NCBI GenBank assembly: GCA_002914805.1
Contig: JXTB01000202.1
Span: 237,741-301,740 of the forward strand
DNA from: Parasponia andersonii
Lineage: Eukaryota; Streptophyta; Magnoliopsida; Rosales; Cannabaceae
Direction of reading: 5' to 3'
DNA length: 64,000 bases
Below the pieces are notes generated by a model, which was not told the DNA's origin, did no database searches, and saw only the letters and a list, made by a program, of their open reading frames with translations. The position numbers and the translations under genes are program-made. Below, piece after piece: positions 11,061-22,528 of this stretch (the stretch's first letter is position 1; each line of letters begins with the position of its first letter).

Positions 11061-12443
11061 GCTTAAGAATCAGTTTTAGACATATGCTGCTCCACCTACA
11101 TTTCTAGTAAAGTTTAGAGAGAAAAAAAAGAAAAAAAGTGAATAAGAGATAGAGAGAGGTTTGGAGATAAATACGAAGATTAAGAGGAATATCAACTAAA
11201 GGTAAGTAAAGATAAACGTATTTATTGTGTTACAAGGCATAGTAAGTACAAGTATTTTCTAAATATTATATGAAATACATGCTTATTTATATGTACCTAT
11301 GTATATCACTATGTTGTTTATGGAATAATATTAATGGCATATGCATAAGACATGTTTTTATGAAAGGAAAAAATTAAAGTAATTTTAGAAGTTCATGTTT
11401 TTAAGAAAATATTACCATTATACTTACGTTTCTAAGTTATATTGTTTATAAAGTATGGCTACTAGTTTAGTGATTATGTAAAAAAAGGTGGCGAAATCCC
11501 TTGAGACGAAAGGATCAAAACATGATAAGCTTCAAATGATATTGATTAAGAGGTCTACTATGTCACTAAATTAGAAGTTATGCTTAAAATGGGGCTCAAA
11601 ATGATGTTTAAAGAAAGAATATTTTCCAAAGAAAGTTGTACAACGGGTATCAAATATTTTATAACACGTCATCATTGATATACATACATTGTTTTTACTT
11701 ACTGAATACTAGCTCATTATAGTTCTTGTAATACAAATTTTAGTTGCATCGGTAGATTCTTGTAAGTTGGCTGAAATGCAGTTCCATTCATCACATGACG
11801 TTTACATTTTATTTCTAAACCTTTTAATTGTAAAAATGAAGTCTTATGCATTTTTTAGTTCTCTCATTTTCAAATGCTCAGTTTTCAAAGAAAATTATGG
11901 AGGCTTAACGCGCCTTGGTCTAACTGGTTACATTTTCAAACAAAATTTGACTAGCAAGGTTAGCAAGCGTTACATAGAGAGAAAATCATTAAATATTAGA
12001 TTTTTTTTTTAATGTTCTAACTATTCAAATTATGGTAGCAATTAGATCAATTATCCAACAGTTAAAAAAGAACTTATAGATAAAAAAAATATTTAATGGA
12101 TTGGTAACCTATTTATATATATATATATATTGTTTACCTGCGGCTGATTACTAATTACTTACTTTTGGTCTAATTACACTAGTTTATAAAATAGAAATTA
12201 ATAGCACTTTTTAATATACTATTGATCACCAAGGAGTTTTTGGTTTTCGGTTTTCTTTTATTTTTATTTTATTTTTAAAATTTTAAAATTTTCCGCCCTC
12301 GATTGTTTATTTATTTATTTTCAAGAAGAATAAATGTACAGTGAAACTTCATTGAGATGCAATGCATCATTACAAGATAAGAATATATAAATGGGCTATC
12401 TTAATCTAGCAGGCCAAAAAAAAAAAAATCTTCTTCACGAAAA

Positions 12444-12507
12444 ATCCTAGCTAATTAACTTTTCTATAGTTCTCAATCCTAGCTAATTAACTTTTCTATA
12501 GTTCTCC
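12444..12507. repeat. 32-bp tandem duplication
   Basis: Units 12444-12475 and 12476-12507 both read ATCCTAGCTAATTAACTT and end in TATAGTTCTC. They differ by one base at the end. Confidence 0.9.
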
Positions 12508-13113
12508 GTAGAGATCGGGGCTTTTTTTTTTTATAATATATAACAAATAATACAAAAAGTGGAGCACGAAGAAAAAAAATCGAATAAAATTGACAAATTA
12601 TCTTATGTTGAAACTGAAATGTATATTCTATTGGATTAGGGGAATTATTCCTATAGTATATAGTTTTCCTTCTAACATTTNCCGGGGAAGGAAAAAAAAC
12701 AGCAATTTTATAATATTTTGAGTCGTTGCTATCTATTTTAGAATAAGGTAGCTATTAATGGAGCTTTACATTTAAAGTAAAGGGTGACGACAGGCATTCA
12801 TAAAAATTAGCGAAAATTTGGAGATTGTATAATTTCAAAGCAGTAATTATAATTGTTTAAAAGTACAATTAATTAATTTAATTGCTTTAAAATGTGCAAT
12901 TGAACAATGTAAGACTTAATTGAGTGAGTGTCCATGTATATGTTTTTCTGGCCTTCTTTAATTATTCTCCTGGAAGCTCCCTTAAATGATGACTAGGTGA
13001 CAAAATTACAAATTAAGAAGAAGTACTACAATTAATAGAAAAGTATGCGCACTAAACAAAGTTCTATCATCTTCAATAATGAGCAATATAAAACAAGCAG
13101 CTTGCTATTCATT

Positions 13114-13215
13114 AACTTATTCTGTACTATTCTGAATTGCTTGGAATCTTGAATAATGCAATATAACTTATTGTGTACTATTCTGAATTGCTTGGAATCT
13201 TGAATAATGCAATAT
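13114..13215. repeat. 51-bp tandem duplication
   Basis: Units 13114-13164 and 13165-13215 share CTGAATTGCTTGGAATCTTG and AATGCAATAT. Confidence 0.9.
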
Positions 13216-13309
13216 CTTATATTTCTAGCCACTAATATTACTATGTATTTAATATTAAAGAGAAGCAACAATTTTTTTTAAGGGGAGGAATCAACAATAT
13301 AATATAGAA

Positions 13310-13346
<37 letters not shown>

Positions 13347-15021
13347 TCGTTATCATATAGAGGCCCATTTTCATGAATAGCAGTTCCAAAGAGATTATTA
13401 TTTTTTTGCTTGAAGTTCTGAAAAAAGGTATTAGTTTTATCTATAGCATGTTTAATTATGTTTTGTTTTTTTTTTTTTTAAAAAAAAGAAAAACCCTGCC
13501 AAAAACTACTATGATTCTAATACTATCCTTCAAAAGTATTAACCAGCCTATTTACCAATTACGAATAATCTAAAAATCACTCCCTCTATTATTATTGAAT
13601 CCTTAGAAAAAACTCTATTTTTAAAATCCCCAAAAGTATTCTCTATGTATTTTTCAAAAACAGGAAAAAAAATATACACTGTGTACTTTTCTAGTAGCAA
13701 TGTCAATTTCATCTAACGAAATATGCATCACGGTAAACTGACCCGAATAAGATGAGTTTTTACCATCATAAATAGTGTGAGATATGTGGTGGAAAATCTC
13801 ATTTAGTATTTAATAGGGAGGGACAGGCTTGTGTTTGAGTGCCTAGGCTGAATATATATAATCTCAATTTATTTATCTGTTTTATATACTAATAATACAA
13901 TTAGAATTTAAAAAACATAAAATAACTGATAATATATATAATTATATACTAATACAAGTTAGAGTTTATAATTTCCCAAAATTATTTTGTTTACAATTTA
14001 TTTGATCCTCTTTCTTGGTTTCTTGTTATTTTATTCATATTCTTTTTATCAAAATATAGTTCATATAGATTTTGAGCTAAATTTGGGATTTTCAATGGTT
14101 TTAAAATTTAGGTCTTTTGTGGATTTAAATTTTTAAAGGATTGGACCAATATATAATTTTTTTAATGGAACTAAGAAAACTGTTATAAATGGCCAAATAG
14201 AAATCTTGATACATTGATGGGGAAACTGTTTACTAATGAGAATTCTTCGAAACCTCCAAAACAAATTAATTGATAAAAGATGGAGGATGGTATAGTAAAA
14301 TAGTAGTTAAGACATGAATAGCATATAAAAAAATTTGCTCTGCCTCGCCCTATTGACATGCTTATTTTTTGGTCAATTTTTTTACTAGTTTGTTTTCTCA
14401 ATGACCAGTAATGCCCTTGAAATATTAGAATCTAAAGTAACTGCCAGCAAAAGGAAAAAAAAACCTTAAATAATATTACCAAATAAACACATCATCAAAG
14501 CATTTTTTACGATGTTTTTTTAAAATCTAAAAAAAAATGAAATTGTGATTTTTTGAAAAGTAAAATAATTAGATAACATAGGGTTATGGATGAATAAGTT
14601 TCTAAAGAATTTAAGGATAATTCGGTCAATTATTTGATGACAAATAACGAAAACTGAATCTTACTAGATCATTTTTCAGCCGTAAATGCTTGCTTCTTTT
14701 CGTATCAATCTCGGATGCAAGTTCGCACGTTTATTACTATATCTGTGAAGTTGTATTGGAAAATTAAAAATAAAAAATAGAATATGCAGAAATGGGGAAT
14801 ACATATATAGGATGTTAATCTAGTGGATATAATTTTTTACCTATATATAAATATTTTTTTAGCGGTTGAATTATCATGGATGATTTAATTATTATAATAA
14901 TATATATAAAAAAACGTGTATTATTAATTTTATTTTTCTCTTAATTTTTCCTATAAAAAATATACATAATAAATTTTGATAGGCTAAAATAAGAAAAAAT
15001 GATTCTTTTGTATAAATAAAA

Positions 15022-15112
15022 AAAATACTCATTGGATTGATATCCATATATACATATAGTAGATATTTTTTTTTATCTATACATAGGTATCAATTTGGCT
15101 AATAAAAATTTA
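15022..15112. repeat. Diverged copy of the CCTAT-CATAGG MITE family
   Basis: CATTGGATTGATATCC at the left and CTATACATAGGTATCAATTT near 15086 match, in inverted order, parts of the element at 34711-34837. A further relic may start near 14818. Confidence 0.5.
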
Positions 15113-15787
15113 TTATGTAAATTTTTTTTAGTAAAAAATAAAAGATAAAAATANTATATATATATATAGCGTAACCACAATGATGAAATTCATTCCCTTC
15201 AAAAAAAAAAAAAGGAAAAATATGAAATTCAAACATTTACCTTTTTCCTTTTTTTTTTTTTTCCCAATCACGTGTAATATATAAGGTACATTTGTATAAG
15301 TGTAGATAGAGAAGGGTTTTCACACATTGACAAAACTTACCAACACTTTTGACATTGTTCAACGTCTACTCTTAGTAACGTACTGTAAAATTACATCAGA
15401 TTACACTAACTTTAAGGAACTAACAATATCCATTAAATAACATTTTTTTCTTCGATTCAGTTTGGTATATAAAATATAATACATCGCTTTTTGTTTGGTT
15501 GGTGAGAAACCAGCTAGCAGTACTTCTTCTAGCGGTTTAACCTCATACCCTCCAAGAAAATTCTGTGACATATACACATTTATATACGAAACACTACTAC
15601 ATGAAACGATGATCAACACCATTGATTAAAAAAAAAAAAAAAAGAAGAAGAAGAAAGAAAAAGAAACCTAATATTTTGATTAGTACTCGATCATGAACCA
15701 GACTTGCATGGTACTTTGTAGCAGATCATGTTCACTTTGGAAATCTTGAAATTCTTTCCCGTACGGTGACTTCTCACTGCACTAGCC

Positions 15788-15822
<35 letters not shown>

Positions 15823-15888
15823 TAAATACATAAACTTATATACCATGTGTGATTTTCCTTCTATATACGATATATATATAAGCTTTGT

Positions 15889-17672
15889 CTAGTGCAAATT
15901 TTGTCCCATTTCTATGGTGCTCAAGGCCTTGTTCAACTCGAAATCATCGAAACAATTATCGAACCCGAAATCTTGAATCCCGAAATCCTGACAATCCAAA
16001 AGCCATGATGATGAGCAGTTATCCTCAAGAGATGGCAATATTCCCATGTCGTCATAATTAACTACTTTCTGATCTCCATAAGTAGTACTACTTGGTGGAC
16101 ACGAGTTCCATAATGAATCACCAACTAGCTCCGGTGGAGATAATTTACTATTGTCCTCCCACAAGTTGTTCATAAACGACTCGTCGTTGCAAAGGGTATC
16201 GGCTAACAAAAGGGCGGATTCATCGCCGGAGGAAGAGTTCTCAGCCGCCGGCGATGAGCTTGACGAGTTCTCCGCCAGCTCAGAGTTGGCGGTAGTGCTA
16301 CCGGAGCTTTCTTGTGAAAGATGGTTATGATTTTCGGTCTGAGTAGTCAAGTTTTTTGTAGTACTAGTAGTATTATTAGCATGATCTTGGGGAGTTTCGG
16401 TCATGTTTGAAGCTTGATCATCTTTGTTGAGGGGTTCGTGCGTAACAGGATCAATTCCCATCTTAAGAAGCTTTTTCTTGATATGTGTGTTCCAATGGTT
16501 CTTGATCTCATTATCTGTCCTCCCTGGTAATCTTGATGCTATCTTGGACCACCTACTCAATATGATGGAAATTAACAAAACTTAGATAAGAAGAGAAGAT
16601 TCGATCAAACAAAGATGATTCACGAGTTAAAGATAAAATAATAATAAATTAAATAACTACTTGTATATATTTAACAGAGACGTGATGAGATGATTAATTT
16701 CATATTTATATGTGAAAAAGATTACCTTTAATTTGAATTTTATTGAATATATATTTAGCAAAACAAATTGTTCAAGAATATTATAATTGTCAAGCTAGCC
16801 TATTTTTCTTGGTCAATAGATTCCCTGAATACTCTAGAAGGAGTAAAAGTTCAAGAATTTTCTACCTAATTATTGTTTTATTTATAGATCAAGACTACTA
16901 ATACAATATTTGTACTGAAAAATTTTTTCTAACAATTTGAAATCTCTGGTCTGTTCTTAGTAACTCTTCGTTCTATTGTTAAGTATTTTTTTTTTCAAAA
17001 AAAAAATACGTAATGTGCTACTATATATATTGATGTATATCATTGGAACAAACATATTTTATTGGAAATTAAGTCAAGGAAATAAGCGTCAACTATAAGG
17101 TGTCTATTTAAATACATGAATATTTCATCATACGAGTAGTTTTTTTTCCAACTTCATGATTGAAGACAAAGAAAGTGTTGAAAACAACCCGGTAGCTAGC
17201 TAGCTATACCTCACAAAGTAGAGCTTTAATATTTTGACTCACATACCAAGAAAAGCACAAGAAGAAAATTTTCCAAACAGAAATTAACAAATTAGCAGCA
17301 CCAAAAGCCATTACTAAATTGTTTATTAATTTTTAACAATTAATTGTAACAAAATGCTGATGGCAAACGTGACAAATGATCAAACACACAGAGTGTAAAG
17401 AAAATTGACCTATTTCCAAGACGAGCATGAAGATCAATGACCAATTGTTCTTCAGCCTCCGTTAGGAGACCTCTCTTGAGGTCAGGACGAAGGTAGTTGG
17501 TCCAACGAAGCCGGCAACTCTTGCCACAACGGCGTAGCCCGGCGAGCTTCGGGACAGCACGCCAGCAGCAGTGGCCATTGGTGAGAATGAAATTGATCAG
17601 TTTCTTGTCCTCCTCAGCTGTCCATGGGCCTTTCTTCACCCCAAGCTTGTCACAACAAGGTTGCCTCCCCAT
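15889..17672 (-). CDS. R2R3-MYB transcription factor, MYB20/42/43/85 group
   Basis: Two exons, 17672-17410 and 16552-15889, are joined across an 857-bp GT-AG intron (17409-16553) that splits an Arg codon; the product is 308 aa. The N-terminus [17 protein letters not shown] begins R2 (about 14-61), with its three Trp and the CGKSCRLRW signature. R3 (about 67-112) ends in [20 protein letters not shown]. The downstream [12 protein letters not shown] segment is characteristic of the MYB20/42/43/85 clade, regulators of lignin and secondary-wall genes in Arabidopsis. The C-terminal half is Ser/Asn-rich then acidic (ending near [15 protein letters not shown]), a likely activation domain. The bHLH-contact pattern DLxx(R/K) is absent; R3 has QLVID there. 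The intron usual in R2 is missing. The exact paralogue is not resolved. Confidence 0.96.
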
Positions 17673-17826
17673 AACTTCTCTAGCTAGCTACCTACAATTT
17701 TTTTGTTTCTTGGATACTATTATAGTCCTAACCAAAAATAAAAATAAAAAGTTCCACTAAAATCAAAAGCACAAAAGTTTGGCTCACCATACAACTTGGT
17801 AAAGACCCAAAAGTCCCACACCCACC

Positions 17827-17836
17827 TTTATATAAA
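17827..17836 (-). promoter_or_regulatory. TATA box of the MYB gene
   Basis: TTTATATAAA lies about 155 bp upstream of the MYB start codon on the minus strand, a plausible distance for a plant promoter with a 5' leader of about 120 bp. Confidence 0.6.
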
Positions 17837-18850
17837 GATCCTCAGTCCCCATTCAATACTTTACCCGGCTGCTTAATATTCAGCATATTGCAACCTTATA
17901 TTATAATGAACAAAAACATATTGTCACACAAAACTAATGAATATTATCAAATTCTTGTGAGAGACTTGAGTGGGGTCCACCATTGGGTTGTGAAAGTGAA
18001 AGGTGAACTAATGTGATATATGAGGTCCTGCCGTTCTGGGATAATCTAGTGGAACCGGTTACATACTACCACTAAAATGGGTGGCCAAGAAATTTGGGGT
18101 GACACAAGAACAGAGCTCCATGTCAGCATTTACCAAAATATTTTCCTACACAAGCCAAACTGGCCTTGATTGCAATCTTACTCAACCATACCATCACTCA
18201 TTTCGTCATCACCACGTTTACGTGTCCTTGTTGTGGACTACTCTCATATATATGCTGTTGCTTACAAGTCTAAAATCTTGCTCTTCAGTATCAAACATCA
18301 AATGTTTGATCATTTTTTAGTCTTTTATTTTTTTTTATTACTTTGGTTTTTACTATATATATTATATTATAAATCAGGAGAATTTAAGTCCTTAATTGGG
18401 TTTAATTTTATTTTGAAGAAAAGAAAGACCTCAAATCGTCGTCATCTTTAGCCGATGTATTCTTTGCTTTGGAGGGGAGAACTTGATTTGGTCATATAGT
18501 TATTTCGAGTACTACCAATCATAACACGCCAGAGCTTTTCGAAACAGCCAATTAGAATTTCCCTAATATCTAAGATTGTTGGGAGAAAATGAAGTTTGAT
18601 TTATGATATTAATTACATCGCCAATAGTATATATACAACTTCATTTTAATAAAGTACAAGAAAAAAACAAGACAAAAGTTGATATAGAGATATTTTAGAT
18701 TAATCTCAGCAGAGTACGTAACATGTATGGATTGTTCGAATCTTTTAAATTAGTAATTAAGGGGAGAGTACTGTACATTATTATTGGAACCAATTTGTAA
18801 TATATATATATATATATGTATATAAAGTTTTTTCTTTCGACAAAGTATCA
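17837..18850. other. Upstream region of the MYB gene; no second gene
   Basis: The DNA is moderately AT-rich with no coding frame of quality. It probably contains the MYB promoter and distal elements, none of which I can name with confidence. Confidence 0.5.
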
Positions 18851-18860
18851 TAAATTAAAT

Positions 18861-19221
18861 GGGATATTATCATTTTTATACCATGTATTTTGATATTTTG
18901 TTCAAATTATACATTCTGTTTTAGTTATTATTAACATTGACCGTTAGATTTGAAATCTGTTACAAATTTATACCATGACACTAATTTAGAGTAGTTAGTT
19001 TACTAAGTTACTATTTAAAAAATTGAAAATAAACCATATAAAAACTGATCCGAGAATAAGTTTGTTAAATCATCTTAGTAAATTAACTGTTCTAAATTAG
19101 TGACAGGGTATAAATTTGTAACAAATATGAAATTTAAAAGTCAATATTAATAATAACCAAAACAGAAGGTATAAACTGAACAAAATGTCAAAATTCAAAA
19201 GTATAAAAATTATAATTTCCC
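18861..19221. mobile_element. Fold-back MITE (Mutator-like) with 10-bp TSD
   Basis: The element is 361 bp. Long inverted arms start GGGATATTATCATTTTTATA on the left and end TATAATTTCCC on the right. Arm similarity continues for well over 100 bp, with GTTATTATTAA present in both arms. Flanks are identical 10-mers TAAATTAAAT (18851-18860, 19222-19231). Long TIRs plus a 9-10 bp TSD are the hallmark of Mutator-like elements. There is no transposase. A transcript would form a long hairpin. Confidence 0.9.
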
Positions 19222-19231
19222 TAAATTAAAT

Positions 19232-21741
19232 ATATACAACAGGGTATACTATTGCTCCCGTACAATAAGAAGATCATGACAAATTAATGAGTCCAAAAAG
19301 TGCAATTTATTTAGCCCGGCCCAGTCATATATTCGACAGTTGAGCTCCCACATTTGAAATAGAGAGATATCATCTTTAAGTGTTGGGAAAGAAGTCATGA
19401 TAAATATTAGGAGGTACGATCACATAATTAAATGTTATAATCTTTGTCTTCTAGAGAAGATTCATCTCTAACTGATATAATGTTTTATTAAAATAATCAG
19501 ACTACATATGTATATACACTAAAGTAATGAACGACACACTTTGGAGTACAAAAGAAAACCAATCAAGCTGTCTCTTCAAATGAATATTGCAAAATGCAGC
19601 CTGATTCCCCTTATATAACATCTAGCAAATCTGGCTCATGTATTAATCAAGATCTTAAAGAGAAAACCACGTAGTATGTGGATAACACTTGATATTTATA
19701 ATCTTAATTAACATTTTGATAGCATATATTGAGTATTGCATTTAATTGTATAAATGACATATTGATATATCTTTGTTCAAATTAAGAAACCCATCTAATT
19801 TTTAATTATTAATTAGTTGATCGAGATTCTGTTTATTATGTGTAACCAATATATTTACACGAAATATATGTAGAAAATGCCAACATGCTTGCCACGTCGG
19901 TTGTAAAACAAAAATTTCTCCATCGACCAGTGTAAACCAACTATTGTCCTTGCCTAATAAAGGAGAATAACCATTGTAATTTTTAATTAATTGTGTTCTA
20001 ATCGATCGTTAAATAATATTATTCTAAACCAAGACTTGAAGGTACATATCCATCTATGATATTATCTCATATTTCAAAACCAAAGCTAGTTAGTTCTCTT
20101 TGCTACTTGGTTAAATAGATCAATCCTTTAAGCAACTTCACCCACTCTCGTTCACATGCGTAAATATCTTAGTAAAAGCAGACAACAAGAAATGGATTAA
20201 GTATTTTTTGACACGGACTTACAATACATAGATTATGTTAATACTAACACGTCGTACATATGTACCAACTGTACCAGTACTAATGGGCAAGCTAGCTAGA
20301 TTTGTGCCACGTACGCGTATATTCTTCTTTGTCAATATATTCGAACGAGATTATTCTAGGTTAAATGATTGGCAAATAAAGAACATGCATGCAGATTTTT
20401 CATGAAATGTGGTTGTGTTTTGCTTAAAATCTAACGGAACAAGAGATCGCCACAAGTTCATAATTGTAGGTTACCTTGTTGATGATAGGAAATTAATTAG
20501 AGTATTACGTACTCTAATTAATGTCAACCTGCATGTAGTTGGGATTCTACGTATATGTGTTATTTGAAGGCAATAACCAGGTAAAAATTTAGATTAATGA
20601 AGAAGCTTCAAGATCACTACTCGTCTGGAGATGTATGATTAATCTAACATGTGGTACATTTTATTAGCTTTAACATTTATTTTGGTAGGCTAGCTAGTGC
20701 TGGGGGTTGTTGATAATCCGATTACTTGGTTTTTTGACTTTTATCTCTTGGCTTAGGTGAACATATAGTTCAACGTGGACCCTTTTCCTTAATAACTGAT
20801 CAGTTTCACTTACACTTCATCTTCATTATGTGTATAAAAAGATAACCCTATAATTTTTCAGTAACTTAATTATCATCCACTCGTTAGCATTTGGTATGTT
20901 CGGTACGAGAAATTAAGTTGATGATTCGTATACCATTATTTGATCCAAAAGCATACATCCATATATATATATATATATATAAAATAAATTTATCTTGGCT
21001 GTACTGCAATTTCAAGTAGTACCTCCAGGTCTCATACACACACACATAACTTGCAAGGCACCAAACTTTGATCGGATATATAATAATTTCTTTTTCCTCG
21101 TTTTGTCGTTGATATATTCTGTACCGCTATGTCCATTCTACCAGCTGAAGATTTGATTTAAGGAGAACCATATGCTTTCCCCTTAAGGAAATGAATTCAT
21201 GAAAACCTTACTTTGCCATGCATATATTTTTTACTTAAATTTAAATAAGAAAATACATATTATTAATTAATTAAGATTAATTTCTATGCAGATCACCGGT
21301 GTCTTATATATGAAAAAACTTGCTGCAAGGTTATGGTCTCCCAACGATCGATCATGCACACGCTTTTGTATAAATATATTTATATATATACATGCACTTT
21401 GGACAGTATAGCAAGGTTCCTAAGGGATCACTTCTGTCTAGTTTCTTTATCTTTTTCTGTGCTCACCCATGCATATGTTGACACAAAAATAAAAGCAATA
21501 AATATGATATAGAGTTTATTCATATTTTGTGTCTACTATAACAAACTGATGTGTCAAACAAAGTAACCGTGCATACAGAAAGTAAGATATGATAAATAGA
21601 CTAAGGAACTCTTTCCATAATTAAATTTAAATATTTTACTGGAATCCCACAGCTATAACCGAGTGGCTGTTTGATAATCAATTTTTAAGATATATATAGA
21701 TTTAAGCTATGTGTGTGTATATATATCGATATAATTGTAAA
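19232..21741. other. Intergenic; nothing recognised
   Basis: AT-rich DNA with short TA tracts (for example 20961-20980). No coding frame, RNA gene or element boundary could be supported on either strand. Confidence 0.55.
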
Positions 21742-22528
21742 ATGAGCACGTGGCGTATATCTCATCAATTTGAGAGATTTTTATTTATTTTTTATTTTAC
21801 AAAATTTTATCCGACTATATATATTGAGAGTTTTCTATGCGTTAACCCTTTAATACAAGAATATCGAAAAGTATGGCTCAAAAAAAAAAAAAAAAAGAAT
21901 ATCGAAAAGTATATTTCTACACCATTTATAATTATAATTAAAGTTTATTATTTGATTACTTGAGAATATTGAAGTGATATATTTGCAGGAGGATCAATAT
22001 TTGTTTCCAACCGTATTATACGTGCAAGAATTCTGAAAGAAATATAACTCCACACAACACTTAAACTTGAAGGATAATCAGCTATTTATAATATTTAACT
22101 CTGCAATAACTACCAATGATTCTTTTAAAATTTTAACATATTAAGTACGTGATAAATTTTCACTTAAAGAAACTCAATTACATTATTCTCTTTTAAATTT
22201 TATTTATTGCTTTAAATTAGGATTATTAAATTATTAATTTAATTTAAAATTTTGAAAGAATTTATATTAAGAAGATATGTATTGTACAGTAAAAGATATA
22301 TAATTAATAATTAGCATGTCCATATCTAAGTGAGTGTAATATTTGATTTATTTATTTAAACTCCCAAAGTTCCTCTTTGTTTTACCTTTTACATTTTCTT
22401 TTGCTTTTCTGACTTGCCTTTTATTCAATTGTAAAAGATAAATATGTGAAAAAAAAACATACAACTTTAAAAAGATTTTTTTTGAAAAAAAATAGAAGCT
22501 GCTTATCCATTTTTCTATATATAGTATA
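21742..22528. repeat. Tandem segmental duplication, left copy
   Basis: About 0.8 kb starting GTATATCTCATCAATTTG. It shares ACAAAATTTTATCCGACT, TTTCTACACCATTTATAAT, CTACCAATGATTCTTTTA and GCTTATCCATTTTTCTA, in the same order, with 24669-25675. No gene is seen in either copy. Confidence 0.85.

Larger units (their letters stand above)
10214..11974 (+). mobile_element. Probable solo LTR, 1.76 kb
   Basis: The left end TGTCATACCCCGATTC is a common plant LTR start, and the right end is GCGTTACA. Flanking pentamers are GAGAG (10209-10213) and TAGAG (11975-11979), a TSD with one mismatch. A TATA motif at 11051 suits an LTR promoter read on the plus strand. No internal coding region follows, so it looks like a solo LTR left by recombination between the two LTRs of an element. 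The exact right boundary is less sure than the left. Confidence 0.65.
11980..15888. other. AT-rich intergenic DNA downstream of the MYB gene
   Basis: No coding signal is seen. The region contains two short tandem duplications (listed separately), a (TA)n tract at about 13311-13344, MITE-like pieces near 14.8-15.1 kb and the 3' flank of the MYB gene with a (TA)n run at about 15788-15812. Confidence 0.6.
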
